From Oscillatoria acuminata PCC 6304 (GTDB lineage Bacteria; Cyanobacteriota; Cyanobacteriia; Cyanobacteriales; Laspinemataceae), in NCBI RefSeq assembly GCF_000317105.1, contig NC_019693.1, positions 1,860,001 to 1,924,000 on the forward strand: a stretch of 64,000 bases of DNA, written 5' to 3'. The notes beneath the pieces were generated by a model that saw only the letters and a list, made by a program, of their open reading frames with translations, was not told where the DNA came from and searched no databases. Below are positions 1 to 9,730 of this stretch, piece by piece. Position 1 is the first letter of the stretch, and each line of letters begins with the position of its first letter. A program made the position numbers and the translations under genes.

Positions 1-252
1 CAGGGAATCACTGTGCGCTTGAATTTGACCCGTCATTTCTTGAATTTGTGCTTCGTCAGTGATGTCTAGAGGTAGGCAAATTAACCGATCGCAATGTTGG
101 CGACTCAAGTTTAATAATTCGGCGGCAGAGTCGGGATGGCGATAGGTGGCAAATAGGGTAGAAATACTTGGGCTTTCTAAGCATTTTTTCACAAACCCGA
201 GTCCGATTCCTTGACTTGCACCAATAATTAAAGCATTCTGGGATTGATTCAT
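1..252 (-). CDS. SDR-family oxidoreductase, N-terminal part only
   Basis: The reading frame runs leftward from an ATG at 252 and is open to the window edge, so only the first 84 residues are visible. It begins MNQSQNALIIGASQGIGLGF, a Rossmann fold with the glycine-rich nucleotide-binding motif of short-chain dehydrogenases (GASQGIG). A later LPLDITDEAQI stretch fits the conserved acidic adenine-ring-contact segment of the family. The catalytic Tyr-x-x-x-Lys lies outside the window, so the substrate cannot be inferred. The fold call is secure; the specific role is unknown. Confidence 0.8.
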   Translation of the reverse strand, partial: MNQSQNALIIGASQGIGLGFVKKCLESPSISTLFATYRHPDSAAELLNLSRQHCDRLICLPLDITDEAQIQEMTGQIQAHSDSL

Positions 253-938
253 AGTTGAGTTCACTGGATGGGTATTATTAATATTGAACCGCCACTCGTA
301 GGAGAAATTTGTTCTCGCTTTGGGACCAAATAGGGGTTTGACCGTCTCTAGTTTTCACCCTGAAGGCTCATTCATGCATTTCAGGACGGAGGGTGGCCCT
401 TGGAAGGCGGATGGGGAGAATATATCCGTATGTCTTGACAATCAGGGTCTGGACTCGGAACTCGCTTTAAGATGGCATGACCCCGGATTCATCTGGAATT
501 GCCGATCGCCCGATGGGTGATCCCCTGTGCAACTGGCAAAGAGAAAAGGATATATCTCGGGCACATATGGGCAAGCTCTTTTCAAGAGGAACGCCCAATA
601 TCTGGGGGTTTGAGTTAAAGTTGAGACACCGTTGGGCAGATTGTCTAGGGAATGTCTGCGATCGCCTCGGGACGATGCGAAAGCAGTCACGTTATTCTAG
701 TAATTACTCCAAAGGAACACCAATTTTTCTATGAGGACTCGATTTGACCGAGGGACTCTTGGCAACTCCCCTGTTCATCTCCGATTTTGCCACGCAATCT
801 CGGAAAAAATATAATCATGATGGGGTCTACAAGTCGTTATTTTAATGAGCTTGACCCGGGTCCGGGTGATTAAAGCGAGGGACTTGTGGACAGGTGACCG
901 TTAATGGTACTTTAAATAAGAGGTGGAAAAAAAATCAG
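253..938. other. Long intergenic region without a convincing gene
   Basis: Nearly 700 bp separate the SDR gene from the CPP1-like gene. The short open frames here lack ribosome-binding sites, overlap each other on both strands and show no recognisable motifs, so I do not call them. The segment presumably carries the promoters of the two divergent flanking genes. I see no tRNA, terminator or repeat array in it. Confidence 0.5.
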
Positions 939-1547
939 ATGAGCGAATTAAGTTGCTACGAACAGTTAGGAGTCTCAGAAAACGCTTCGTTTGAGGAAAT
1001 CCAAGAAGCCCGTACTCGCATGAGCGAACTCCATAGTGGCGATCGCAAACAAGTTGATCTCATTGAAGCGGCTTATGATGAAATTTTGATGCAGCGTCTG
1101 CGGCAGCGTCAAGAGGGCAAAATTAAAGTCCCGGAACGGATTCGCTTTGCTGAACGGGAAGTCCGGACTATGCCGGCTGCACCCCCAACTCCGACAAAAG
1201 AGGCTCCAGCCTGGTTACAACGACTGTTAGATACGCCCTCTCGGTCGGATATTATCTGGCCTGCGGGAGGTTTTTTTGCCTTAAGTCTTTTGAGTTTATT
1301 GCAACCGGCTTCTGCACCTTTAGCATTAGCAGTGGGTGTGGGCGTGGGACTTTATTTTCTCAATCGTAAAGAAAAGAAATTCGCTCGTGCTTTGGTGATC
1401 ACCGTGGTTGCCTTGCTGGGGGGATTACTGATTGGTGCGCCCCTAGGCACTTGGTTAACCAGTTTGGGTGTGCTATTTTCCGCTGATGGTTTAGCGGCTA
1501 GTTTTACCTTTTTTGTATTGTGGTTGGTTAGTAGTTTTTTACGGTAA
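939..1547 (+). CDS. CPP1-like (DUF3353) J-like membrane protein
   Basis: A 202-residue protein. The ATG at 939 is chosen over an upstream GTG at 894 because AGAGGTGG lies just before it and the conserved region starts directly (MSELSCYEQLGVSENASFEE). The first ~65 residues resemble a J-domain without the HPD motif (YEQLGVSENASFEEI...AYDEILMQRL). A charged linker follows, then about four hydrophobic segments from residue ~105 onward. This is the layout of the CPP1 / 'chaperone-like protein of POR1' family of cyanobacteria and plastids, thought to help stabilise protochlorophyllide oxidoreductase. A strong hairpin terminator follows. The family call is fairly secure; the function is by family analogy. 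Confidence 0.8.
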   Translation: MSELSCYEQLGVSENASFEEIQEARTRMSELHSGDRKQVDLIEAAYDEILMQRLRQRQEGKIKVPERIRFAEREVRTMPAAPPTPTKEAPAWLQRLLDTPSRSDIIWPAGGFFALSLLSLLQPASAPLALAVGVGVGLYFLNRKEKKFARALVITVVALLGGLLIGAPLGTWLTSLGVLFSADGLAASFTFFVLWLVSSFLR

Positions 1548-1570
1548 TCTGCTCACCTTTAATACCGAAT

Positions 1571-1608
1571 AAAAAAGGGTAGAGAATTCAATTCTCTACC
1601 CTTTTTTT
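1571..1608. terminator. Bidirectional Rho-independent terminator
   Basis: GGGTAGAGAATT (1577-1588) pairs with AATTCTCTACCC (1590-1601). The inverted repeat is flanked by A6 on the left and T7 on the right, so it can terminate the CPP1-like gene and clpC, which converge here. Confidence 0.85.
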
Positions 1609-1683
1609 GAGGCTTTGATATGGAAATCAGGAGCAGTCCTCTAACCCCCGATGGAGGCGACTGCCACCTGATCCAATGTTTAG

Positions 1684-4152
1684 CTATTCCGCAGATTGGG
1701 GCAGGAGTTCCCGTTGTTCACCGGGTCGGACGATCACTTGACCTTCTTCCCCGATGTCTACAAGCGCTGTCTCGCCTTCTTTCACCCGACCGGAAAGAAT
1801 TTCCTCGGCTAAAACGTCTTCTAACAGACGCATAATGGCACGGCGTAAAGGACGCGCACCATAAGCCGGGTTATAGCCTTCTTCAATCAACCGTTCTTTA
1901 AAGCGATCGGTGACTTCTAAAGTAATTCCTTTCTCAGTTAAGCGGCTGAAGACTTCTTTCAGCATGATTTCCGAGATTAACTTCACTTCGTCCTTGACCA
2001 ACTGACGGAAGACGATAATCTCATCCAGACGGTTGAGGAATTCCGGACGGAAGTAGTTTTTGAGTTCTTCGTTGACCAAGCTGCGAATGCGGTTGTACTG
2101 AGCATCGGCTTGGTTCTGCTCAAATTCAAATCCGAGTCCACCGCCACCTTTTTCAATGACCTTAGACCCAATATTCGAGGTCATGATCAGCAAGGTATTT
2201 TTGAAGTCTACCGTGCGACCTTTGGCATCGGTGAGGCGTCCGTCTTCTAGGATTTGCAGGAGCATATTGAAGACGTCGGGGTGAGCTTTTTCGATTTCAT
2301 CGAAAAGAACCACGGTGTAGGGACGACGACGAACGGCTTCGGTCAGTTGTCCGCCTTCGTTATACCCGACATAACCCGGAGGTGACCCGATGAGTTTGGA
2401 CACCGTGTGGCGTTCCATGTACTCGGACATATCCAAGCGAATCATGGCTTCTTCTGACCCGAAGAAGTAGGACGCTAGGGCTTTGGTCAGTTCGGTTTTA
2501 CCGACGCCGGTAGGACCGGAGAAGATAAAGCTGGCGATCGGGCGGTTGGGGTTTTTCAGGCCGACGCGAGCACGACGAATGGCGCGGGAGACGGCTTTGA
2601 CGGCTTCTTCTTGACCGATGAGACGCTGATGCAGGGTGTCTTCCATGTGCATCAGTTTCTCGGATTCGGATTCGGTGAGTTTGTTCACCGGAACGCCGGT
2701 CCAACTGGCGACGATTTGGGCGATGTCTTCTTCCGTGACGACGGGAGAAAGTTCGCTGTCACTGACGCCAGTTTTTTTGTTACTGGCGATCGAGCGGATT
2801 TCGGCTTTGATCTCCATTTCGCGATCGCGCAGTTCTCCAGCGCGGTCAAAGTCCTGAGAACGCACGGCATCGTCCTTGTCTTTGAGCACTTGCCGCAGTT
2901 CTTTATCCAGTTCTTTGGCGGCGGGAGGCAGTTGAGAGTTAATCAACCGCACGCGAGAACCGGCTTCATCCACAAGGTCGATCGCCTTATCCGGTAGGAA
3001 GCGATCGCTGATATAGCGATCGGACAGTTTGGCTGCCGCATCCAGGGCTTCATCGGAGATTTTCAGTTTGTGGTGTTGCTCGTAGCGATCGCGCAAACCA
3101 AACAGAATCTCAATGGTTTCATCCACCGTGGGTTCGCCCACCATCACCGGCTGGAATCGGCGTTCTAAGGCCGCATCCCGCTCGATATGTTTGCGATACT
3201 CATCTAAGGTGGTCGCCCCGATACATTGCAATTCACCCCGGGCTAAAGCCGGTTTGAGGATGTTTGCCGCATCGATCGCCCCTTCGGCTGCACCCGCCCC
3301 AATCAGGGTATGCACTTCATCAATCACCAGGATGACGTTCCGCGCCGAGCGGATTTCATCCATAATTTTCTTAAGCCGTTCTTCAAATTCACCCCGATAT
3401 TTGGTTCCGGCAACCAGTAACCCAATATCTAAGGTGACAACCCGCTTATCTTCGAGGATATCGGGCACGTCATTGTTGGCAATCCGTTGCGCCAATCCTT
3501 CGGCGATCGCCGTTTTACCCACCCCCGGTTCCCCAATTAGCACCGGGTTATTCTTAGTCCGACGACCCAGAATCTGGATCACCCGTTCAATTTCTTTCTG
3601 ACGCCCCACCACCGGATCCAGCTTGCCTTCGGCAGCCATTTGAGTCAGGTTAGCCCCAAACTCATCCAGGGTGGGAGTCTTGGTGCGCGCATTGCTGGCC
3701 CCAGAGGTCACCTCGGCGGTTTCTCCAAGCATCCTAATCACTTGCGTGCGGACTTTCGAGAGGTCAACCCCGAGGTTTTCCAAAACTCTAGCCGCCACGC
3801 CTTCGCCTTCCCGAATCAATCCCAGTAGGAGGTGTTCGGTGCCGATGTAGTTGTGACCGAGTTGTCGCGCTTCTTCTAGAGAAAGCTCCAGAACTCGCTT
3901 GGCTCTAGGCGTGAACGGAATTTCCACCGCCACAAAGCCCGAACCCCGGCCAATAATTTTTTCGACCTCAATGCGGGCATCTTTGAGATTAACCCCCATT
4001 GACTTGAGCACTTTTGCTGCAACTCCAGTACCTTCTCCAATCAGACCCAGGAGGATCTGTTCGGTACCTACAAAGTTATGTCCCAGGCGGCGTGCTTCCT
4101 CCTGGGCCAGCATAATCACTTTAATAGCTTTTTCTGTGAAGCGTTCAAACAT
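1684..4152 (-). CDS. clpC: ClpC, AAA+ Hsp100 unfoldase of the Clp protease
   Basis: An 822-residue class I Clp ATPase that unfolds substrates and feeds them to ClpP/ClpR. The order is two Clp_N repeats (residues ~1-145), the first AAA+ module with Walker A GEPGVGKT at 207-214 and Walker B VILVIDE near 273, a UVR-type middle coiled coil (~420-455), and the second AAA+ module with GPTGVGKT at 546-553. A GGLGFEF loop near 675 corresponds to the ClpP-docking LGF loop, and a ClpB-D2-small type C-terminal domain follows. Length and domain order match cyanobacterial and plastid ClpC. It is transcribed alone and leftward, converging on the CPP1-like gene with a shared terminator. No truncation is visible. 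Confidence 0.97.
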   Translation of the reverse strand: MFERFTEKAIKVIMLAQEEARRLGHNFVGTEQILLGLIGEGTGVAAKVLKSMGVNLKDARIEVEKIIGRGSGFVAVEIPFTPRAKRVLELSLEEARQLGHNYIGTEHLLLGLIREGEGVAARVLENLGVDLSKVRTQVIRMLGETAEVTSGASNARTKTPTLDEFGANLTQMAAEGKLDPVVGRQKEIERVIQILGRRTKNNPVLIGEPGVGKTAIAEGLAQRIANNDVPDILEDKRVVTLDIGLLVAGTKYRGEFEERLKKIMDEIRSARNVILVIDEVHTLIGAGAAEGAIDAANILKPALARGELQCIGATTLDEYRKHIERDAALERRFQPVMVGEPTVDETIEILFGLRDRYEQHHKLKISDEALDAAAKLSDRYISDRFLPDKAIDLVDEAGSRVRLINSQLPPAAKELDKELRQVLKDKDDAVRSQDFDRAGELRDREMEIKAEIRSIASNKKTGVSDSELSPVVTEEDIAQIVASWTGVPVNKLTESESEKLMHMEDTLHQRLIGQEEAVKAVSRAIRRARVGLKNPNRPIASFIFSGPTGVGKTELTKALASYFFGSEEAMIRLDMSEYMERHTVSKLIGSPPGYVGYNEGGQLTEAVRRRPYTVVLFDEIEKAHPDVFNMLLQILEDGRLTDAKGRTVDFKNTLLIMTSNIGSKVIEKGGGGLGFEFEQNQADAQYNRIRSLVNEELKNYFRPEFLNRLDEIIVFRQLVKDEVKLISEIMLKEVFSRLTEKGITLEVTDRFKERLIEEGYNPAYGARPLRRAIMRLLEDVLAEEILSGRVKEGETALVDIGEEGQVIVRPGEQRELLPQSAE

Positions 4153-4893
4153 GGCTTAATCCCTTTACCGACACATTTGGCGCGTAAGAACCTGCTTTCT
4201 ACCCCGGCTGAGACAAAAATTACAAGCACCGCACCCTTCAAGATTATTCTTTTCAGTGGTCCAGGCCGCTTCTAATTTCCCCACAGCTATGGTTTTCAAG
4301 CACCTTCAGAAGCATTCCACCATTTCTGAACCCTCGCTCTCTATGTCCTAGGGGATTTGCCCTAGTCACGGGTTTTGAGTTATACTGTGCGTTTGGGTAT
4401 CGCCACCGTTAACTCTCGACGCCTGAGATTGAAGGGGATTCGGAAGGGGATCGGAAGGAGGATTTTGAAGGCCGAAGCCAGTTGGCTTTGGGCCAATTCC
4501 CGCCATCCCTTTGGTACTTTGACCTTAAGCATAGCAAAACTCTTCCTTTTCGTGCTACCGCTTTTGGATTGGGCCAACTTTTGGGGTCATTGGGGGTTGG
4601 GGGTTGGTCCTTGGTCCTTGGTCATTGGTCCTTGGGGGTTGGTCATTGGTCCTTGGGGGTTGGTCATTGGTCCTTGGGGGTTGGTCCTTGGTCCTTGGTC
4701 ATTGGTCTAGTAACAAATGACAAATGACAAATGACAAATGACAAATGACCATTCCGTATTTGTACGGATAAATTTATTTTATTTTGAAAAAGGTTTGATG
4801 CCGGTAGAAACGCTCTTCAATTTTACCGGAATGCTTGATGAAGTCGGGTCGAAACCTAGGATGACTGGGCATAATAAAACCCTGAGTTCATCT
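4153..4893. other. Intergenic region between divergent clpC and the RTX gene
   Basis: This 740-bp region holds the clpC upstream region and a block of heptamer/21-bp tandem repeats (listed separately). The frames crossing the repeats, with Leu-Val-Ile-Gly-Pro-Trp periodicity, are repeat artefacts and not genes. No RNA gene was recognised. Confidence 0.5.
4594..4749. repeat. Short tandem repeats (STRR-like)
   Basis: Tandem 7-bp units of the types TTGGTCC and TTGGTCA alternate with GGGGGTTGG to make ~21-bp higher-order repeats (4594-4706). About five copies of ACAAATG follow (4712-4748), roughly the complementary form of the same motif family. Heptameric repeats of this kind are known in filamentous cyanobacteria as STRR sequences. 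A purer array of the same TTGGTCA unit lies beside the tRNA-Leu gene at 49186. Confidence 0.8.
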
Positions 4894-4910
4894 GGTCATT
4901 TTTGGGTCAT
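4894..4910 (+). promoter_or_regulatory. GGTCAT-N5-GGTCAT direct repeat upstream of the RTX gene
   Basis: Two GGTCAT half-sites (4894-4899 and 4905-4910) are spaced exactly 11 bp apart, followed by an AT-rich promoter-like stretch and the start codon 66 bp downstream. Direct repeats at 11-bp pitch are the usual binding geometry of OmpR/PhoB-type response regulators. Near-identical sites precede the two exported-protein genes at 11316 and 11490. The regulator is inferred, not shown. Confidence 0.5.
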
Positions 4911-4975
4911 AATCGTTTGATATTGTCAAAAGGAGTAGAAAACAATATCAATATCAATCCAGAAGGAAGACAAAA

Positions 4976-6184
4976 ATGGTCGTTAATATTGGTCAATTGC
5001 CAGTTCAACCGGATGTGATGGTAACCATTGCCGGGACAGTTGTCGCGGTGAGGGAGGATGAATTTTTACTCCAAGATAGTACCGGCCAAATTTGGGTAGA
5101 ACCGGCCAACGGAGCCCGGGTGAATGTTAATATCGGAGATCAATTGACCATTGTGGGCGATCGCGATGATGTAGAAGACTTCGATGCCATCAGCATTACT
5201 CGGACTAATTCTCCAGAACCCATCCAAATTTTTGCCTTACCCGGTGTGACTCCTCCGGTTCCTGAACCGACTCCTCCGGTGGTGTCTACGCCATTAAATA
5301 CCAGTCCCGTTCAAAATATTGGTCAATTGCCGGTTCAACCCGATGTGATGGTAACCGTTGCCGGGACAGTTGTCGCGGTGAGGGAGGATGAATTTTTACT
5401 CCAAGATAGTACCGGCCAAATTTGGGTAGAACCCCAGGCGGGGAGTTGGAATGGGTTCAATTTAAACATCGGCGATCGGGTAACTGTCTTAGGCGATCGC
5501 GATGATGTAGAAGACTTCGATGCCATCAGCGTTATTCGCAGCAATTCCCCCGTAGTTATTCCCTTGAACTGGCAAAATCCCGGAGGACAGAATCCGCTTC
5601 AGGGAACCCCGATGGATGATGTAATCGCCGGAAATCCCATCATCCCAAATTCTATCAATGGCCAGTCAGGAAATGATACCTTATTCGGGGGAGAAGGGGA
5701 TGATATTCTCTCCGGTAATGCCGGTCAAGATATGTTGTTGGGTCTGAGTGGCAATGATATTATATTTGGGGGAAAAGGGGATGATACCCTTTGGGGAAAT
5801 CAGGGCCAAGATATGCTCTTGGGGAATCTGGGAAATGACTTGCTGTTTGGGGGAAAAGATTCAGATTTTCTGGATGGAGGGGAAGGCAATGATACCCTCA
5901 GTGGCGATTTAGGACAAGATTTTTTGACCGGAGGACCGGGGAATGATGTGTTTGTTTTATCCTCAGAAACTGCTGCCACAGATTTGGCAACCGCCGATCG
6001 CGTTCTGGATTTTGAAATCGGGTTCGATCGCATTCAACTGAACCCCGGGTTAACATTTGCGGACTTGAGTTTAGAGGCGATCGACTTGGGTACAGCAATT
6101 CGAGTCCCGCAGTTCAATCAAGTTCTAGGAATTATTGATAATGTCACGCCATCGATGCTCAGTGCCAATGATTTCTTGGTCTAA
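4976..6184 (+). CDS. RTX-repeat Ca-binding protein with two OB-like domains
   Basis: A 402-residue acidic protein; AAGGAAG precedes the ATG. Residues ~4-78 and ~114-190 are two nearly identical copies of a domain (VMVTVAGTVVAVREDEFLLQ...GDRDDVEDFDAI) that resembles the OB-fold YgiW/YdeI type, joined by a Pro/Thr/Val linker. Residues ~215-330 are glycine/aspartate nonapeptides of the RTX hemolysin type (GGxGxDxLxG), which bind calcium. The end (~330-402) is the usual post-RTX region with a VFVLSS...DRVLDFEIGFDRI block. There is no N-terminal signal peptide, which fits type I secretion; no secretion genes are adjacent. The two domain copies are also nearly identical in DNA, so the duplication is recent. 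The isolated domain recurs in the secreted protein at 11490. Confidence 0.85.
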   Translation: MVVNIGQLPVQPDVMVTIAGTVVAVREDEFLLQDSTGQIWVEPANGARVNVNIGDQLTIVGDRDDVEDFDAISITRTNSPEPIQIFALPGVTPPVPEPTPPVVSTPLNTSPVQNIGQLPVQPDVMVTVAGTVVAVREDEFLLQDSTGQIWVEPQAGSWNGFNLNIGDRVTVLGDRDDVEDFDAISVIRSNSPVVIPLNWQNPGGQNPLQGTPMDDVIAGNPIIPNSINGQSGNDTLFGGEGDDILSGNAGQDMLLGLSGNDIIFGGKGDDTLWGNQGQDMLLGNLGNDLLFGGKDSDFLDGGEGNDTLSGDLGQDFLTGGPGNDVFVLSSETAATDLATADRVLDFEIGFDRIQLNPGLTFADLSLEAIDLGTAIRVPQFNQVLGIIDNVTPSMLSANDFLV

Positions 6185-6323
6185 GCTCTACTATAGCGCT
6201 ATATAGCGAGTCTAGCAGCACTTTGACACATGGATCGGCTCCCCTCTCCCGTTCTGGGAGAGGGGTTGGGGGTGAGGGTCCCCTCGCCAACTGCTGCAAG
6301 GGTCGCTAAAGATGGATGGGTGT

Positions 6324-6662
6324 AATCTGGAACGGGGATATTCTCAAAGGGAGCATCTCAATTTGGGGAACTCCAAAAAATAAAATCTCCAAAACGTTCG
6401 TATTGACTGCTCAACGAAGTAGTCCCGTCAATGTAGGGGCGCAATGCTTGCGCCCCTGGGGCGCAATGCTTGCGCCCCTACACCTACCTTCCTTTCAGTT
6501 CAACGTTTGGAGGATTTATATTTTGCAATCCCCTTGGCAAAGAGACCTAACCCCCCAGCCCCCTTCCCTAAGAGGGAAGGGGGAGCAAGACTTGTAAATT
6601 CCCCTTTGAGGCCAAATTGAGATGCTCCCTTTGAGAAACTGGGAATGTCCCCGTTCAGGATT
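6324..6662. repeat. Composite palindromic (MITE-like) element, nested
   Basis: The outer imperfect inverted repeat is at 6324-6366 and 6612-6662; both ends contain CTCAAAGGGAGCATCTCAAT, one inverted. Inside lies a second element (6365-6533) with its own imperfect terminal repeats, and inside that a palindrome of GGGGCGCAATGCTTGCGCCC type. A relative of the outer element is at 24775-24884 and a relative of the inner one at 46566-46669. No transposase is encoded, so these are non-autonomous. The frame that crosses it ends in the peptide WQRDLTPQPPSLRGKGEQDL, which is repeat-encoded. Confidence 0.75.
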
Positions 6663-6706
6663 GCTCAAAATCAAACGGATAAATCAGTTTTCAACCGAGG
6701 TTTGTG

Positions 6707-7384
6707 ATGCGAATTTTATTAGTTGAAGATGACCCAGAACAACTCGAACCCCTGCATAATGCCTTGACTCGTTCGGGACATATTGTAGATGGGGTAGCGG
6801 AGGGAACCGATGCGCGATGGTTAATTGGGGAAAAGGACTATGATTTACTGATTTTAGATTGGATGTTACCGGGAGAAGATGGGGTTTCTATTTGTAAATT
6901 CTATCGAGAAGGGGGGAAAACTTCGCCAATTTTAATGTTGACGGCAAAAGATACGACGGCGGATAAAGTGAGGGGATTAGATGCGGGGGCCGATGATTAT
7001 TTGGTTAAACCCGTAGATGTGGAGGAATTGTTGGCAAGAGTCCGCGCCTTACGCAGGCGATCGCCCCTCTGGATTGGGGATATTCTCGAAGTGGGGGACT
7101 TATCTTTAAATCTGGATACCATGCGCTTAACCCGAGGCGATCGCAGTATTAAACTCGCCAGTCGGGACTTTCAACTGTTGGAATATCTGATGCGAAATCC
7201 GGGTAAAGTAATCAGTCGCGATCGCCTGGAACAAGCCCTCTGGGAATGGGGGGAAGAACCGGAAAGCAACGCCGTCGCTTCTCGGGTGAAACGCTTGCGA
7301 AAGCGATTGCAAGAATTGGAAATAGAGACCTGGATTGAAACCGTCTATGGGGTGGGTTATCAGTTTGAACCTCAGAATAATTAA
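6707..7384 (+). CDS. OmpR/PhoB-family response regulator (RppA-like)
   Basis: A 225-residue two-component regulator. The ATG at 6707 is preferred over the GTG one codon earlier because CGAGG is properly spaced and MRILLVEDD is the canonical receiver start. The receiver domain (1-~118) has the acidic pair at residues ~8-9, phosphoacceptor D51 (LDWMLPGEDG), the switch threonine in LTAKD and the lysine in LVKPVD. The rest is a winged-helix DNA-binding domain ending in a GVGYQFEP hairpin. It lies 11 bp from the histidine kinase, an obvious cognate pair. It resembles cyanobacterial RppA, a redox-responsive regulator, but I do not assign the symbol. It may bind the 11-bp-pitch GGTCAT repeats found nearby. 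Confidence 0.9.
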   Translation: MRILLVEDDPEQLEPLHNALTRSGHIVDGVAEGTDARWLIGEKDYDLLILDWMLPGEDGVSICKFYREGGKTSPILMLTAKDTTADKVRGLDAGADDYLVKPVDVEELLARVRALRRRSPLWIGDILEVGDLSLNLDTMRLTRGDRSIKLASRDFQLLEYLMRNPGKVISRDRLEQALWEWGEEPESNAVASRVKRLRKRLQELEIETWIETVYGVGYQFEPQNN

Positions 7385-7395
7385 ATCATTAATCA

Positions 7396-8853
7396 ATGAA
7401 TGGGCTTAAAACTTCTCTAAATTGCTGGCAGAAACTGCCGACTCGCATTCGTGGCACTCTGATTATTGCTATTCCCGTAACTTGTTTATTTACCACTTTA
7501 TCTGCATTCGCTTGGTTGAAATTCAACTTAATTGAAGATGAAGAATGGGTTCAACATACGCAAATTGTCCGCCTAGAAACTAAACGCCTTTTAAATGCCC
7601 TACTTGATGCCGAAACCGGAGTGCGGGGCTATGGCTTAACATTCAGAGAAGAGTTTTTAAACCCTTATAATCAAGCCATTCCGATAATTCCCAACTCTTT
7701 AGAACGCTTACAATATTTAGTCACAGATAACCCCGAACAAACCCTCCTTCTTCAAGAAATTAAGACAATCACCCAGGAAAACCTAGAGATATTTGACCAA
7801 AAAATTACCCTCCAATCCGAAGTCAACAAACTGCGTGATTCCGACGAGGTTTGGGTTCCGGCTGATGCACTGTATGAATGGTTGGAGGAAGGTAAAGCGA
7901 CAATGGATGAAGCCCGTTTATTAATTGACAGATTTGCTGAAACTGAGGAGAATTTATTAGAAAAGCGCCAAATCCATCAAAAATTTTATCGCCAAGTCAC
8001 TTGGAATATTTTATGTATTTCTGCCGGAGTCGGAGTTTTGGGTTTTTTCTTGTCTATTCATCTATTTTATAAACTTGAACAAGAATTAGCCACCCGAGAA
8101 GTGAACTTAAAAGCCAGCAATCAGCGCTTAGAAATGGTCTGCGAACAACTTCAGAGGTTTACCGCCAATGCCTCTCATGAATTACGCACTCCCTTAGCGG
8201 CAGTCTTGAGTAATGCTCAGGTGGGGCTAATGGATATCGCCGATTTGGAAGAGTTGCAAGAAGATGGGGAAGATTACATTCCCTTGAAGAAGCGCCTACA
8301 AAAAATTGTCGAAACCACCAAAAAAATGAGCGATTTAGTCGGGCAATTGTTATTTTTAGCTCGCCATGAAGGGGGACTAAATTCTGAGTCTTTAAATCCC
8401 GTGGATTTAGCCCCGGTTTTGAAGCAATTAATCGCTGATTTTTTCCCAGAAACTCAAGCCAAATCCCTAGACTTAACCTATCATTGCACCCAGACTGTCA
8501 TTCCCGTCAAAGCGGATATTAGTTTGCTCCCCCAAGCGGTGATCAATCTCTTGAGTAACGCTTGTCGCTACACTCCCGCCGGAGGAAAAATTGAGTTGTC
8601 TGTATCCACCGCAGAAAATTGGGCTATCATTGAGGTCAAAGATACAGGAGTTGGGATTCCGCCTGATGCGCTTCCTCATATTTTTGAACGGTTTTACCGG
8701 GTGGATAAAAAACGCTATGAAACGGTAAAAGGTTTTGGACTCGGATTGGCGATCGCCCAACAAATTGTGCAAATTCATGGCGGTAACCTGGAGGTATCTA
8801 GCATCCTGAATCAAGGTTCAATTTTTACCATTCGCTTACCGTTAAGTCATTAA
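7396..8853 (+). CDS. CHASE3-type membrane sensor histidine kinase
   Basis: 485 residues. TM1 (~20-43) leads to an extracytoplasmic CHASE3 domain with its hallmark [20 protein letters not shown] near 73. TM2 (~203-225) follows, then a coiled linker, a HisKA domain with phosphoacceptor H261 ([14 protein letters not shown]), and an ATPase domain with an N box ([15 protein letters not shown]), a G1 box (DTGVGIP) and a G2 box (GFGLGLAI). It follows its presumed response regulator by 11 bp, so the two probably form one transcript. The signal sensed by CHASE3 is unknown. All catalytic motifs are present. Confidence 0.93.
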   Translation: MNGLKTSLNCWQKLPTRIRGTLIIAIPVTCLFTTLSAFAWLKFNLIEDEEWVQHTQIVRLETKRLLNALLDAETGVRGYGLTFREEFLNPYNQAIPIIPNSLERLQYLVTDNPEQTLLLQEIKTITQENLEIFDQKITLQSEVNKLRDSDEVWVPADALYEWLEEGKATMDEARLLIDRFAETEENLLEKRQIHQKFYRQVTWNILCISAGVGVLGFFLSIHLFYKLEQELATREVNLKASNQRLEMVCEQLQRFTANASHELRTPLAAVLSNAQVGLMDIADLEELQEDGEDYIPLKKRLQKIVETTKKMSDLVGQLLFLARHEGGLNSESLNPVDLAPVLKQLIADFFPETQAKSLDLTYHCTQTVIPVKADISLLPQAVINLLSNACRYTPAGGKIELSVSTAENWAIIEVKDTGVGIPPDALPHIFERFYRVDKKRYETVKGFGLGLAIAQQIVQIHGGNLEVSSILNQGSIFTIRLPLSH

Positions 8854-8881
8854 CCCTTTATTCATAATTTAGTTCATATCC

Positions 8882-9730
8882 ATGACTAAAATTCTCCCCT
8901 TGGGTCACCTTTTCCCAACCAATCAAGAGGGTTTTATTCTCAATGATTGTCACCCGGATAAAATACTCCCACCCTGGACCTCTTTAGTGGAGGAACTGTG
9001 CCAAACTTGTCTACAAATTTGGCCCTCACGCTTACAAGCACTTTATCTGCGCGGTTCGGTCCCGCGCGGTTTGGCAATTTTGAACGGTTCTGATTTAGAT
9101 AGTTTTGCCCTATTATCCGGGGAAATTACCCCACAAGATATTGAACAGTCCCGGCAACTTTGCCAAACTCTGAAAAGACGGTATTTATTTTGCAAAAAAG
9201 TAGAGTTAATTCTCTTTAATGACAGATTAATCCACAACACAAATTCCATTTGGCCGGTGATTATTCAAACCGAAAGTTTACAAATTGCTGGTAATTTTAT
9301 CCCCAAAACCCTAAAGGTTAAGCCCGGTCCTGATTTAATTAGCTATAGTTATACTTGGAAATCGGATTTAGCTAACACCTTAAAAAGTTTAGAATGTTTA
9401 TCTCCCCGTGCCTTAGATTATTCAAATCAAGTCAAAAAACAATGTGCTTGGATTGCTCGACGCCTGATTAGAGTCGGATTTGAATTAGTGATGGAACAAG
9501 ACCAATGTTATACTCCCGATTTATATCAGTGCTATCAACGATTTTCCGCTTACTTCCCTGAACAAAAAAAATCCATGAAAAAAGCGCTAGAATTGGCAAT
9601 CAACCCTTCTGCAAATCGAGCCGGTTTAATCATATTTTTACGCCGGTTTGGCCGATGGTTAGAAGGGGAAGTTCACCGAAAATTTTATTCCTCAATTGAG
9701 GAGGAACCGTCTACAAATAAAATTCCCTGA
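8882..9730 (+). CDS. Nucleotidyltransferase-fold protein
   Basis: 282 residues. Near residue 58 it reads LYLRGSVPRGLAILNGSDLD, a polymerase-beta-type nucleotidyltransferase signature (G-S-x7-12 and the SDLD acidic pair that binds metal). A helical region follows, resembling HI0074/KNTase-like partner segments. It starts 28 bp after the kinase gene and could be co-transcribed. The 3' end overlaps the convergent oxygenase gene by 46 bp. The substrate is unknown; similar folds act as aminoglycoside or nucleic-acid nucleotidyltransferases or toxin-modifying enzymes. Confidence 0.7.
   Translation: MTKILPLGHLFPTNQEGFILNDCHPDKILPPWTSLVEELCQTCLQIWPSRLQALYLRGSVPRGLAILNGSDLDSFALLSGEITPQDIEQSRQLCQTLKRRYLFCKKVELILFNDRLIHNTNSIWPVIIQTESLQIAGNFIPKTLKVKPGPDLISYSYTWKSDLANTLKSLECLSPRALDYSNQVKKQCAWIARRLIRVGFELVMEQDQCYTPDLYQCYQRFSAYFPEQKKSMKKALELAINPSANRAGLIIFLRRFGRWLEGEVHRKFYSSIEEEPSTNKIP

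Noticed and set aside
4375-4727. Two overlapping rightward frames across the tandem repeats
   Set aside because: Both are open only because the 7/21-bp repeats lack stops; the peptides are pure repeat translations.
6316-6597. 93-codon frame
   Set aside because: Lies inside the palindromic element and is composed of repeat-derived peptide.
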